The notes under the pieces: model-generated
The model's database searches: none
What the model was told of the DNA's origin: nothing
What the model saw: only the letters and a program-made list of their open reading frames with translations
Source: Flavobacteriaceae bacterium
GTDB taxonomy: Bacteria > Bacteroidota > Bacteroidia > Flavobacteriales > Flavobacteriaceae
DNA length: 64,000 bases
Assembly (NCBI GenBank): GCA_018401115.1
Contig: JAGYKX010000001.1
Span: 36,627-100,626, forward strand
Direction: 5' to 3'
Shown: positions 45,796-54,820 of the stretch, in pieces
Layout: each line of letters begins with the position of its first letter
Numbering within the stretch: the stretch's first letter is position 1
Translations under genes and position numbers: made by a program

Positions 45796-45999
45796 TTTGT
45801 ATTAATTTAAAAGAATCGACGAGTGTTAATCATAAAAATAATCGCTCGCTCTTAAACGTCTGTTACTGCTGTAGGATATTAATTTTGCAACTTAAAATAC
45901 CCAAAATAGCCATAAACTTTCGCAAGTTATGTAATAAAAAGTAATGTTATAAAGTGTAGTAGCAAGGATTAGATTATTAAATTTTATTTAACCGTAAAA

Positions 46000-47577
46000 T
46001 CATGATTTAACATTCATATGATTATTCAACCAAGTATACAACTCTTTTTCATTTGAAAGCAAGGGAATCTCAGAATAGATTAAGAAATCCTTTTCTAATT
46101 TCTGGGTAACATCTAAATAAGCTGTTGGGATTTTGTGGCTAGAAGAAATGTATGCTGTTGAGGTAAATGGCATTGATATTGATGCGATTGGTTTAATATT
46201 AATACAAAGGGAGTTTGCGTCAACTTCGGGATCAATCTCACTCCAATATCCGGTTTTTAAAAGTTCGTTTAAGGCCTTTTGGTATTTTTTTGAAACAAGT
46301 AAGTTATTCCTTTTCCTTTTAATTACAACAGTAAAATCGTGCGCTTTGGCAAGCCGATCAATACAATTTAAAAAAGCCACCGAATTATACTCAGAATAAA
46401 AATCTACTGCTGTTGCTAGACTGATATAAAAAGATGTTCTATAAGGTTGTACATCGAAAACCAAAATAGATGGCTTCTCTTTATACCTTTCATAATTTAC
46501 CTTTTTACTTGAACAAGAAAATGGAATAACGTTTTTAATTGTCGTTGTGTAATGGCTTTGAACATATGATTTTAAGAAAACCGTTTGTTCTTTATTCCAT
46601 ATCCAATAATTTGGCCAGTTGAGCACCTGCCATTGGTTGTCTTGTGTTTTTGTTTTGCCTTTAACTTTAAAACTAGAATTATTGGTAGAATAGAAGTAAA
46701 AAATAATTTGACTTCCTTTTTGTTCAACCTCGTATGTCCACAAGGGTCTAAATATATGGCCTGAATTGTGAAAAAGATACATCTTATATCTTTGGTTAGG
46801 GGTGGTAAGTTGAGCAATTTTTTGAAAAACAAGCTGTCGAAACAAAAGTCGCTCTTGTTGATTAAATAGTGCAATACAACTTTTTTTAACTAGCCAGATT
46901 GAAAATTTAAGCAGTTTTAAACTACTATTGATTTCAGGTAAAGCGTGGGGCCTAAAAGAAACGTTTTTTCCATTTACCTTAAAACTAGTGGCAGCTTTAC
47001 AAGAATGATGAATGTTTTCTACTGTATTCGCTTCTTTTTGCTCGCTAAACCACTCAACTATATTTTTTGCATTATTATCTGGACTTTGGATTAAATTATT
47101 GGGAGATAGATTTTCGAAAAATGCCCCTAAATTCGACAGCTTTTTATTTTGTTTAGAATTCGTCTTTCGTATTTCCAACAGTCCTACAGCCAAACCCACA
47201 AAAAACCATTTAACATTAAATTGTACCCACAAGATTTTATTCCAAAGGACAGGCACATTAAAACCTCTAACGACTAAGATTTTTCTCCATTGATTTGGCA
47301 GTGGATGGTATACTCTTTTTTTAGGATCAACAATTGCCGTTAAAAGAGCTTTATTCAAATCCCTATTAATCACACGATAGACTAAAAATTGATGGTAACA
47401 AGTATTTTTGTTTGAGTTGAAATTGGCTTTAACAGATAGTCCATTGATAGGATTATTGGCCAATTCATTTCTTAATTGTGCTATGTATTCTGGTTTATTT
47501 TCTTTTACAAGAGCATTATACCCCCGCATATAAGCCCGGATTTTAGCTCTTTGTCTTTTTTTAAACCAATTTAGCAT
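46000..47577 (-). CDS. polysaccharide biosynthesis PFTS-motif protein
   Basis: 525 aa, AT-rich, no signal peptide, basic overall. The motif PFTS is present in ASISMPFTSTAYISSSH near residue 480, the hallmark of a family found in glycan loci. A hydrophobic stretch NVKWFFVGLAVGLLEI may be membrane-associated. The C-terminal part (ILVFDVQPYRTSFY, LDVTQKLEKDF) resembles GT-B proteins with an acceptor-binding N-terminal half. Biochemical function is unknown; a glycosyltransferase is likely from context. It is 28 bases downstream of pseI. Confidence 0.68.
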   Translation of the reverse strand: MLNWFKKRQRAKIRAYMRGYNALVKENKPEYIAQLRNELANNPINGLSVKANFNSNKNTCYHQFLVYRVINRDLNKALLTAIVDPKKRVYHPLPNQWRKILVVRGFNVPVLWNKILWVQFNVKWFFVGLAVGLLEIRKTNSKQNKKLSNLGAFFENLSPNNLIQSPDNNAKNIVEWFSEQKEANTVENIHHSCKAATSFKVNGKNVSFRPHALPEINSSLKLLKFSIWLVKKSCIALFNQQERLLFRQLVFQKIAQLTTPNQRYKMYLFHNSGHIFRPLWTYEVEQKGSQIIFYFYSTNNSSFKVKGKTKTQDNQWQVLNWPNYWIWNKEQTVFLKSYVQSHYTTTIKNVIPFSCSSKKVNYERYKEKPSILVFDVQPYRTSFYISLATAVDFYSEYNSVAFLNCIDRLAKAHDFTVVIKRKRNNLLVSKKYQKALNELLKTGYWSEIDPEVDANSLCINIKPIASISMPFTSTAYISSSHKIPTAYLDVTQKLEKDFLIYSEIPLLSNEKELYTWLNNHMNVKS

Positions 47578-47604
47578 AATGAAATCTTGAAAATTAATTG
47601 TGTT

Positions 47605-48639
47605 TTAATCAAAGAGTTGGTCGTTTGCTCTTGTTCCTGCAATGCAATCTTTGGTATATCGCTTTCCTAAAAGCAAAGGCAAATGTTTGGGATGCATGCC
47701 ATGTCCTGGGCGAACAGACCTAAGATTTTCATGGGTAACCAAATCTCCTTTTTTCACATCTTTTGCAATGTATAATGAACGAGAAAAATTTTTGGCTTGC
47801 TTTTGTTTGTCTGTAAGGTTGTAATCTACTTGTCCTATGGCTAGCTCTGCTTCTCTAACCGCTTTCACCATCTGGGTAAACTCCTTTTCATCTAGCGAAA
47901 AACTGGCATCTGGACCTCCAATGGTTTTATCTAAAATAAAATGCTTTTCAATGATTTTAGCACCTAGCGTTACCGCTACTACTGGAGCTGTAATGCCTAG
48001 AGTATGATCAGAAAGACCAGTAACGACTTCATAACGTTCCGCTAAGTCACGAATCATGACTAGGTTTGCCTCTGCAATTGGAGCAGGGTAACTTGAGGTA
48101 CATTTCAATAAGGCAATTTGATTATTACCCGCTTCCTTACATGTTTTTAAAGCTAGTTCTATATCTTCTGTTGTCGCTATTCCTGTAGATATAATTATGG
48201 GTTTTCCCTTACTCGCAACATATTTGATTAAAGGAATATCCGTAATTTCAAAAGAAGCTATTTTATAAATGGGGTTGTCGAGTCCTTCTAATAAATCAAC
48301 CGCGCTTGGGTCAAAAGGAGACGAAAAACAAATTAAACCTTCTTCTTTGGCTACTTCAAATAACTTTTTATGCCATTCCCACGGTGTATACGCATCTTTA
48401 TAAAGATCATGCAGGTATTTACCATCCCATATAGTACCTTGCTTTAATAAAAAATCCTCTGTTTTAACGTCTAGAGTAATGGTATCTGCAGTATAGGTTT
48501 GAATTTTAATCGCATCTGCACCCGAGCGTCTTGCTGCTCGAATGGTTTCAATCGCTGTCTCAAGTGAACCATTATGGTTGGCAGAGAGTTCAGCAATAAT
48601 GAACACCTTTTTTTTAGACAATTTAAAATACTCTTTCAT
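47605..48639 (-). CDS. pseI: pseudaminic acid synthase (NeuB family)
   Basis: 344 aa. NeuB barrel with FIIAELSANHNGSLETAI, GADAIKIQTYTADT, KIASFEITDIPLIKY, LLKCTSSYPAP, GLSDHTLG and EKHFILDKTIGGPDASFSLD, the last typical of PseI rather than NeuB. A C-terminal SAF/antifreeze-like domain starts near residue 285 (RSLYIAKDVKKGDL). It condenses PEP with 6-deoxy-AltdiNAc to give pseudaminic acid. It overlaps the ATP-grasp gene by four bases and is far from pseB/pseC, at the end of the operon. Confidence 0.9.
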   Translation of the reverse strand: MKEYFKLSKKKVFIIAELSANHNGSLETAIETIRAARRSGADAIKIQTYTADTITLDVKTEDFLLKQGTIWDGKYLHDLYKDAYTPWEWHKKLFEVAKEEGLICFSSPFDPSAVDLLEGLDNPIYKIASFEITDIPLIKYVASKGKPIIISTGIATTEDIELALKTCKEAGNNQIALLKCTSSYPAPIAEANLVMIRDLAERYEVVTGLSDHTLGITAPVVAVTLGAKIIEKHFILDKTIGGPDASFSLDEKEFTQMVKAVREAELAIGQVDYNLTDKQKQAKNFSRSLYIAKDVKKGDLVTHENLRSVRPGHGMHPKHLPLLLGKRYTKDCIAGTRANDQLFD

Positions 48640-49574
48640 AAAATAAATTCATTAAATCCTTTATAAAATTTACGATTTTTTAAAGGCCTTTTATAACTAG
48701 ATAATCTGTATTTGAGATGATCTTCAAGACTCCATAAAACATCCTTAAATCCAAACAAATCTCTAAATCTTACTGTACTTGAAAATCTTGGATTAATTTC
48801 AAAAACATAAGGCAAACCTTTAACAATGCGCAATTGAACGTTAATACTTCCTCTAAGATTTAATTTAGTGGCAATTTTAATTAAAAGTTGATCTATGGAA
48901 TCATTTTCAACTATTTGACCAAAGACAGTAAAGCCACTCATCAAATCTCGTCTAAACACAATATGTCTAATTATTCCTTTGGATGAACAAAATAAGCCAC
49001 AAGTATACTCCCCCTCATCTTCAGGTAAAAATTGTTGCAATATATGATTCGGAAATTTTCTTTTTACATAATTTAAATCTAAGTCGTCTTCAACTAAAAC
49101 AATTGATTTACTACCACTACCAGTATTTGATTTTGCAATAACAGGATAATTTAATGTTAATTGTTCATCTTGTCGCTGTGTCTTGGGATAAGGAAGATTA
49201 TATTTTTTTAAAAATTCTACTGTTTTCAATTTATCTAAAGCAGTGGAAAGGGTTAAAGAGTTTACTAAAACTAAGGGGATATCATTTATAAAATTAATTC
49301 CATTTAAAAAGAAATATCTGATTTCAGGTTCTGATACCGGTAAGATTAATGTGATTTTTTCGTTAATAATAATTTTTGAAATCACAGAAATATAATCCTC
49401 GTGAATGCATTTTGGCACTTGATAATATTTATCGAAAATTAAGCTGCTAGCCGAATTTATATTAATATCTGTTCCAATAATGCTCTTTATCCAATCAATC
49501 TCATTTAGTATTTTAAAAATACTTTGTCCGATATCCCCTCCAGCTCCTAATAGTAAAATATTTATTTGTTTCAT
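48636..49574 (-). CDS. ATP-grasp domain protein
   Basis: 312 aa. An N-terminal pre-ATP-grasp Rossmann part (LLLGAGGDIGQSIFKIL) is followed by the ATP-grasp core: YPVIAKSNTGSGSKSIVLVE, ILQQFLPEDEGEYTCG and VFEINPRFSSTVR with the metal-binding Glu and Asn. Such proteins ligate a carboxylate to an amine via acyl phosphate and resemble carbamoyl-phosphate synthase large-subunit domains. In nonulosonate loci they may attach an amino acid or other acyl group to a sugar amine (inference). Overlaps with pseI and the phosphoesterase gene couple the three. Confidence 0.78.
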   Translation of the reverse strand: MKQINILLLGAGGDIGQSIFKILNEIDWIKSIIGTDININSASSLIFDKYYQVPKCIHEDYISVISKIIINEKITLILPVSEPEIRYFFLNGINFINDIPLVLVNSLTLSTALDKLKTVEFLKKYNLPYPKTQRQDEQLTLNYPVIAKSNTGSGSKSIVLVEDDLDLNYVKRKFPNHILQQFLPEDEGEYTCGLFCSSKGIIRHIVFRRDLMSGFTVFGQIVENDSIDQLLIKIATKLNLRGSINVQLRIVKGLPYVFEINPRFSSTVRFRDLFGFKDVLWSLEDHLKYRLSSYKRPLKNRKFYKGFNEFIL

Positions 49575-50269
49575 TTTCTAAATAAAATTGAATAATTATA
49601 AGCTTTATCTGGATCATAGATTTTAACTTTCCTAGCAAGACTTTTTACACAGTATTTAGTTGAGATAATTTCAATCTTTATTTCTTCTAAATCCATAAAT
49701 ACCCAGCTTGCCACCCCCCCTTTTTGTCTATTTTGGCCTACAGAACCAGGATTTATTATAGTAGAATGGTTGAGTTTTTTTATGAAGGGATAATGACTAT
49801 GCCCCACAAGTACAAAGTCAATAGCTGGGTTGTTTGCTTTTTCTAAAATTTCAGGAGCCGTGTCTGGATATAAATAAATTCTTTGATCCCACGGACTACC
49901 ATGATTAAGCTCAAAAGTATATTTTCCTATTTGGATTAGCTTTTTCTCAGGAAGATCATATAATAGTTTTATCTCTTCACTAGAAAGTTGATTTTTAGCA
50001 AGTTGATGACCGGTTCCGTATTTCTCTATAATTTGACTTCTAATAACCCCAGATGATAGAAAACGGTTTAATAAGTCTTCATGATTCCCTTTAATCTTTA
50101 CTCCATTCAATGAATTAATTAAATCCCAAACTTTTTTTGGCTCATAGTAATATCCAACATAATCCCCTAAACATAAATATTGTTCAATATTATACTTTTT
50201 ACATTCTTCAAGAACAGCGTTTAAAGCGTCATAATTTCCGTGAATGTCAGATAAAATTGCTAGTCTCAT
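49571..50269 (-). CDS. calcineurin-like metallophosphoesterase
   Basis: 232 aa. The five metallophosphoesterase motifs are intact: ILSDIHGNYDAL, LGDYVGYYYEP, IKGNHEDLLN, LVGHSHYPF and NPGSVGQNR, as in the YfcE/MJ0936 group. It hydrolyses phosphodiesters or monoesters with two metal ions. Its place between an ATP-grasp and an SDR gene (four-base overlaps on both sides) implies a step in the same sugar pathway, possibly dephosphorylation. The substrate is unknown. Confidence 0.85.
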   Translation of the reverse strand: MRLAILSDIHGNYDALNAVLEECKKYNIEQYLCLGDYVGYYYEPKKVWDLINSLNGVKIKGNHEDLLNRFLSSGVIRSQIIEKYGTGHQLAKNQLSSEEIKLLYDLPEKKLIQIGKYTFELNHGSPWDQRIYLYPDTAPEILEKANNPAIDFVLVGHSHYPFIKKLNHSTIINPGSVGQNRQKGGVASWVFMDLEEIKIEIISTKYCVKSLARKVKIYDPDKAYNYSILFRK

Positions 50270-50964
50270 AAATATTTATCTATAATTTTTTTAGCAACAT
50301 CATTTGGGTTCAACAACTCAACTGATTTGAAATAATCTACCCAATCAAAATCCTTTATTGAATTTGAACGGATTTTTTTTTGCATTTTTGTATCTATAAC
50401 ACCTGGGTCTATTGAATGAGTTTCTATGTTACTTTCAAAGTCAAGACACTTGAAGAACATCTCATTGAATGACTTGCTACTACAATATAAACCCCAACCT
50501 TTTATTGCCCTAGATGAGGCCCCTGATGATATATTTATTATTTTCAAATGTTGTCCTTCATTTAATGATTTTACCAGATTATTTAAAATCATTAAAGGAG
50601 ATAAAATATTTATAGAAATAGATTCTTTTATTTCGTTTCTTTTTATAACTCTAAAAAAATCCATTGGTTCTATTGTAAACGCATTATTAATAAATATTAA
50701 TTCAGAATATCCTTTTATGATATTATCAAAAGCTATGGGCTCTGGCTCGTATAAAAAATCACGAATACAGTAATCAAAAGAATTTTTTTCAAAAAGTATT
50801 TTTTGATTATTATTAATTTTTCTTGTTATCCCAAAAATGAAGAAATCTTCTCTGTTCATTATTTGATTAAACAATGCCTTACCTAAGCCTCTGTTAATAC
50901 CAGTTATAATTACAAGTTTTTTATTTTTACTCATATTAAGACTAAGCTTTGACTGAATAAACAA
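50266..50964 (-). CDS. SDR family oxidoreductase
   Basis: 232 aa from the ORF start; an in-frame ATG ten codons in (MSKNKKLVIITG) is the more likely start. Classical short-chain dehydrogenase: TGINRGLGKALF (cofactor), INISSGASS (Ser) and YCSSKSF (Tyr-x3-Lys). It reduces or oxidises a sugar keto or hydroxyl group with NAD(P). It overlaps the methyltransferase gene by 23 bases if the longer start is used. Confidence 0.82.
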   Translation of the reverse strand: MFIQSKLSLNMSKNKKLVIITGINRGLGKALFNQIMNREDFFIFGITRKINNNQKILFEKNSFDYCIRDFLYEPEPIAFDNIIKGYSELIFINNAFTIEPMDFFRVIKRNEIKESISINILSPLMILNNLVKSLNEGQHLKIINISSGASSRAIKGWGLYCSSKSFNEMFFKCLDFESNIETHSIDPGVIDTKMQKKIRSNSIKDFDWVDYFKSVELLNPNDVAKKIIDKYL

Positions 50965-51814
50965 TACAACTCCTTGACAATCCCGATTTACCTAGTCCAG
51001 ATGATATTTCCAAAAATTTGTCAAACCCTAAATTTTGGATACTGAGTGCAAAATTAATTCTTGCTTGATGAGCTTTTTTACCTACTTTTTTATCGATATA
51101 ATTCGAATCTGGATGGAGAAGAAATAATTCAATTGGAAAGTCTCCTAATGATTTTTTAATTTCAAAATTACAGTGATTCATGACCTTTGGTAAACTATCA
51201 AAATTAAAATATGAAAGGTGATCTGGAGGGTGAACCCAATAAGTGCTAATTGAATTATGGCTAGTTAAGTGCTGTTGGAGATGAGAAAAATCATTGGGGA
51301 CTTTTACCCTTAAGACTCCTTCTTGACTTAAAAGTTTGTGGCACCAATTTAATAAATCAATGGGGGAAATAACATGCTCCAAGATATTTCCTAGATTGAT
51401 GAAATCAAAAGTTTTATTGTTTTGAATTAATTTTTCTAAAACTGGATTTAATTCTCCATAAATAACTTTATCCTGAAGTTCGGGATTTTTGATTTTAATT
51501 CCATGTGATGAATAATCTGTGCCGTTGACTTCCCATCCCAATTCCTGCATGTTTTTCATAAAAAACCCTTCCCCACATCCAATATCAAGTAGCTTTTTTG
51601 ATTTATTCTCTTCATGTTGTTTGTATAAATAATTACTTAACTCTGCATCATTTTTTAGAACGGCTAGCTCTTCCTTAGAATAACTCGCTTGGTAAGTACT
51701 AGCGGTTAAATCTTGATAATATTTTTTTTCGTAATACTCTTTTAATTCTTGTTCACTAGGGACCGGCGAAATAAAATAATAGCCTAAATCATGCTTTTTT
51801 ACTGTATAACTCAC
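50942..51814 (-). CDS. class I SAM-dependent methyltransferase
   Basis: 290 aa. After a 75-residue N-terminal part rich in Tyr and Lys (YYEKKYYQDL) comes the SAM motif LLDIGCGEGFFMKNM, then NLGNILEHVISP and VLRVKVPNDFSH. This is the Methyltransf_23 layout common in glycan loci, often acting on sugars or lipid-linked glycans. Its start overlaps the PseG-like gene end by 26 bases. Confidence 0.85.
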   Translation of the reverse strand: MSYTVKKHDLGYYFISPVPSEQELKEYYEKKYYQDLTASTYQASYSKEELAVLKNDAELSNYLYKQHEENKSKKLLDIGCGEGFFMKNMQELGWEVNGTDYSSHGIKIKNPELQDKVIYGELNPVLEKLIQNNKTFDFINLGNILEHVISPIDLLNWCHKLLSQEGVLRVKVPNDFSHLQQHLTSHNSISTYWVHPPDHLSYFNFDSLPKVMNHCNFEIKKSLGDFPIELFLLHPDSNYIDKKVGKKAHQARINFALSIQNLGFDKFLEISSGLGKSGLSRSCIVYSVKA

Positions 51815-52727
51815 TGATAATAAGATTTGAATTATTCTTAAAACTACCCATTTTAAAATGATTGTTATTTTTAAATGGTTCTTGATTAAAGTATTTATTA
51901 AATAATTTATTGAAATTATTTTTTATTTGCTCTTCATTTTCATCAAGTATGTTCACAAAATCAATTTCATTATCTACTAAAAATTGTTTGAAATAAAACT
52001 GATCTCTTACTTGATAAACTGGTAATGCAATTGTATTTCTTCTCCACACTTCATGTAAAGTAACACTAGCACCACAAATTGTTAATAATGACTGATCAAT
52101 AGCATCTATCATTTCATTTACTGAAAAATTATCGGATAGCATAACAGAGAATTTATATTCTTTAGCCAATTGATCGATAATGGAGATAATGTTATCTGAA
52201 GCTGCAATACCCAAACTAACAAAAATGGATTGTTTTTTAGCTGACTTTATTGGACGATCAAATTCTTTTCTTAACAACACATATTCTTCACCAGTAAATA
52301 ATTTGATTTTTTTCCAATTCTTGTAAAGAGAGGACGATGCGTAAATATTAGGATTCCAGATAATTTCTGCTTGATCTCTTATCGGGAAACCCAAGTCGTC
52401 AATAAGGACCGTTTTCTTGAATATTTTCTTAATACTACTTAGATAATTATTTCCAAAACGGTTACCATCACAAAAAAACAATTGAATCTTATCTAAATGG
52501 GCTTCAGTTTTTTTTATTAATTCTTTCGCTTCCTTTTCATCTCCTGACGTTTGAGATAAAACGACTGTTTTTATTTTTCTCTTACTCAATTCCGCTTGCC
52601 ATTGAAGATTTGTGATAGCGCAAATGAAGTCTATTTCTAGTGCTTCAAAGATATCTATCAATGCAATCATTCTAGATCGATGACCATTACCATATACTTC
52701 TCTATCTTCAGAACAGATTAAAACCAT
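51789..52727 (-). CDS. PseG/SpsG-like UDP-sugar hydrolase
   Basis: 312 aa, GT-B-like fold. The N-terminal GNGHRSRMIALIDIF matches the GxGHxxR motif of PseG, followed by LFFCDGNRFGNN (Asp) and VLIDDLGFPI. The C-terminal half has SIFVSLGIAASDN and TICGASVTLHEVWR, typical of the family. PseG removes UDP from UDP-2,4-diacetamido-6-deoxy-altrose, giving the substrate of PseI. The gene lies next to the class III aminotransferase (one-base contact), so it may serve either of the two nonulosonate-like pathways in this locus. Confidence 0.78.
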   Translation of the reverse strand: MVLICSEDREVYGNGHRSRMIALIDIFEALEIDFICAITNLQWQAELSKRKIKTVVLSQTSGDEKEAKELIKKTEAHLDKIQLFFCDGNRFGNNYLSSIKKIFKKTVLIDDLGFPIRDQAEIIWNPNIYASSSLYKNWKKIKLFTGEEYVLLRKEFDRPIKSAKKQSIFVSLGIAASDNIISIIDQLAKEYKFSVMLSDNFSVNEMIDAIDQSLLTICGASVTLHEVWRRNTIALPVYQVRDQFYFKQFLVDNEIDFVNILDENEEQIKNNFNKLFNKYFNQEPFKNNNHFKMGSFKNNSNLIISELYSKKA

Positions 52728-54061
52728 TAATTAAATTTTCTAAATACTGGTTTAGTAGGTTTGCCTTTTAACTGATGCTCATATCCCTCTTCCAGAATGG
52801 CTTTATATTTTTTAATACATAATTCAAATCCTTTTAAGAAATGATTCATTTCTTTATTGGTAAAACTGAAAGACGGAACAACAATCCCTTGGAATAAAAT
52901 ATTTTGTTTAATCATTTCTTGCATAAAGAACGTTCTATGACCGTTACAAACAGAACCGGTTTTATTTTTAAAGATAAATGATGGCATCCAAGGGCAAGGT
53001 ATCAAATCAACAAAAGCTTCTACTTGATTTGCTGCGATTAATGCTTTTACCTTCTGAATCAATTCATTTCCCACCGTATGAATATGTCCAATTACATTTT
53101 TATTTTTGAATTCTTCAATAGTTTTAATTCCTGCTCTAATCGCACTTGTTTCTCCTCCGTGAGTCGAAGAAATTAAAAAAACTTTTTCTTCTCCTTCTGC
53201 TAAAATCCCCCCTAAATCCATGATGTCTTTTTTGCCAGTAAGGGCACAAAAAGAAAAACCATTGGCAATTCCTTTTCCCCAGGTGGCTAAATCTGGTTTA
53301 AGCTTATATTTCGATATGGCTCCAGGAAAATCAACCTTAAATCCAGAAACCATTTCATCTAAGATAAAAACTGCGCCATTTTTTTGAGTTAATTCGATCG
53401 CTTGCTGAAGGTAATCTTGAGAAGAAACTGAGCAATCACAATTAGCGCAGTGAGGTTTTTCAGGCTCAGTAATTATCGCAGCTATTTGATTAGGATATTG
53501 ATTAAATAATGCTTTCAATGAGTCGATGTTACAGGACTTAAAAGTTACCGTCAAAGAGCTAATTTCTTCCGGAACTCCTTTATTGCAAGCAGTTTTTCCA
53601 ATAAACCAATCATCGTAACTATAAAAAGGATGATCAGCAGGGAAAGCGACTAACTTTCTTCCTGTATGGGCACGAGCCAGCTTAACAGCAGCAGTTGTTG
53701 CCGTTGATCCATTTTTTGAAAACTTAATGCGATCATGTTGTGGAATTAGAGAAAGAAAAGTTTCGGCCATCTCTTTTTCAATGTAGGAAGGACGTTGAAA
53801 ATTTACTCCTTTATCTAACTCTTCTTTAATAGCCTCCAGAACTGGTGGATAAGCGTGACCTAAACTTACACTGGTCAGCCCCATTGAACAATCTAAAAAC
53901 ATATTCCCATCAATATCCCAAACATAGGCCCCTTTCCCATGAGAAATGGCAGCAGGTGCATTTTCTGGAAATTGATCATCACCCTTTGAATAGGTATGAG
54001 CACCTCCTGGAATTAATTGATGGATTACTTTTCTATATTTTTTTGATTGGTCCATTTTCAT
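52727..54061 (-). CDS. class III aminotransferase (glutamate-1-semialdehyde aminomutase-like)
   Basis: 444 aa. PLP fold type I: LIPGGAHTYSKGDDQFP, GSTATTAAVKLARAHTGRK, FILDEMVSGFKVDF and the aldimine Lys in LATWGKGIANGFSF. It resembles glutamate-1-semialdehyde aminomutase but is encoded in a glycan operon between a PseG-like and an SpsF-like gene, so it presumably aminates a sugar or sugar-acid aldehyde. A cysteine group HCANCDCSV near residue 212 is an unusual extra and could bind a metal. Function unknown. Confidence 0.82.
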   Translation of the reverse strand: MKMDQSKKYRKVIHQLIPGGAHTYSKGDDQFPENAPAAISHGKGAYVWDIDGNMFLDCSMGLTSVSLGHAYPPVLEAIKEELDKGVNFQRPSYIEKEMAETFLSLIPQHDRIKFSKNGSTATTAAVKLARAHTGRKLVAFPADHPFYSYDDWFIGKTACNKGVPEEISSLTVTFKSCNIDSLKALFNQYPNQIAAIITEPEKPHCANCDCSVSSQDYLQQAIELTQKNGAVFILDEMVSGFKVDFPGAISKYKLKPDLATWGKGIANGFSFCALTGKKDIMDLGGILAEGEEKVFLISSTHGGETSAIRAGIKTIEEFKNKNVIGHIHTVGNELIQKVKALIAANQVEAFVDLIPCPWMPSFIFKNKTGSVCNGHRTFFMQEMIKQNILFQGIVVPSFSFTNKEMNHFLKGFELCIKKYKAILEEGYEHQLKGKPTKPVFRKFN

Positions 54062-54064
54062 AAA

Positions 54065-54820
54065 TTATATGTACATGGTATTGTAGCCCTCAATTGTTAA
54101 AGGATAAATAAGGTCTTTTAAATCAGGATGTTGATCTAAATATATAATAATATCTTCCAAATTAATTTGAGGAGCCTGATTTTTAAACTCATTATAAATT
54201 TTTCGACAAATAACTAAGTCTTCTGGATTATCTACTGTTAAACGTAAATCTTTTCGATTGAGATGATCTGGTGCTTTAATTTTTTGAACTTTAAATTCAT
54301 TTAAATGTTCTCTAATATATAAAGTACATAGTTCAGATCGATGTTTTTCCTCTCCCTCTAAATGTGATTTTCGAAGGGCTGATAATCGAATGAATTCAAA
54401 ACCACAGCCATCTATTATATCATCATAAAAGGTGGCATCGTTATTTTGTGAGCAATGCTGTTCCCACAGTTGATCAATAGCTTTATGGTGCAAAAATGGA
54501 GATTCACTTGTCACCCTAAAAACATCAGTGCCATAAGTTTTTTCAGCACATTTAATTAAACGATTTAAAACATCTATTTGGTCTCCAACGATATATTCTA
54601 TCCCTTTTTGTTTTGCGACTGTTTTAAATACTTCATTGTCTTCTCCTTCACTTATTCCTAATACAATTGAGTTAATACAGCCTATCGAACTTAACCCATC
54701 AATGATGTTATCAATAATACGGATACCTCTTTCAATATCTAAGTTTTGAAGGGGTTTTCCATACAAACGTGACCCTTGATTTCTACAAGCCAATGCGGCG
54801 ACTAATTTTCTTTTCATCAC
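54065..54820 (-). CDS. SpsF/NeuA-like cytidylyltransferase
   Basis: 251 aa. LVAALACRNQGSRLYGKPLQ is the nucleotide-binding loop of CMP-sugar synthetases; VLGISEGEDNEVF, VFRVTSESPFL and LTVDNPEDLVICRKIY are typical of SpsF-type enzymes. It activates a nonulosonic or similar acid with CTP. Its ATG touches the stop of the second NeuB-family gene, so the pair most likely acts in sequence. It may also serve PseI, since no separate PseF gene is visible. Confidence 0.82.
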   Translation of the reverse strand: MMKRKLVAALACRNQGSRLYGKPLQNLDIERGIRIIDNIIDGLSSIGCINSIVLGISEGEDNEVFKTVAKQKGIEYIVGDQIDVLNRLIKCAEKTYGTDVFRVTSESPFLHHKAIDQLWEQHCSQNNDATFYDDIIDGCGFEFIRLSALRKSHLEGEEKHRSELCTLYIREHLNEFKVQKIKAPDHLNRKDLRLTVDNPEDLVICRKIYNEFKNQAPQINLEDIIIYLDQHPDLKDLIYPLTIEGYNTMYI

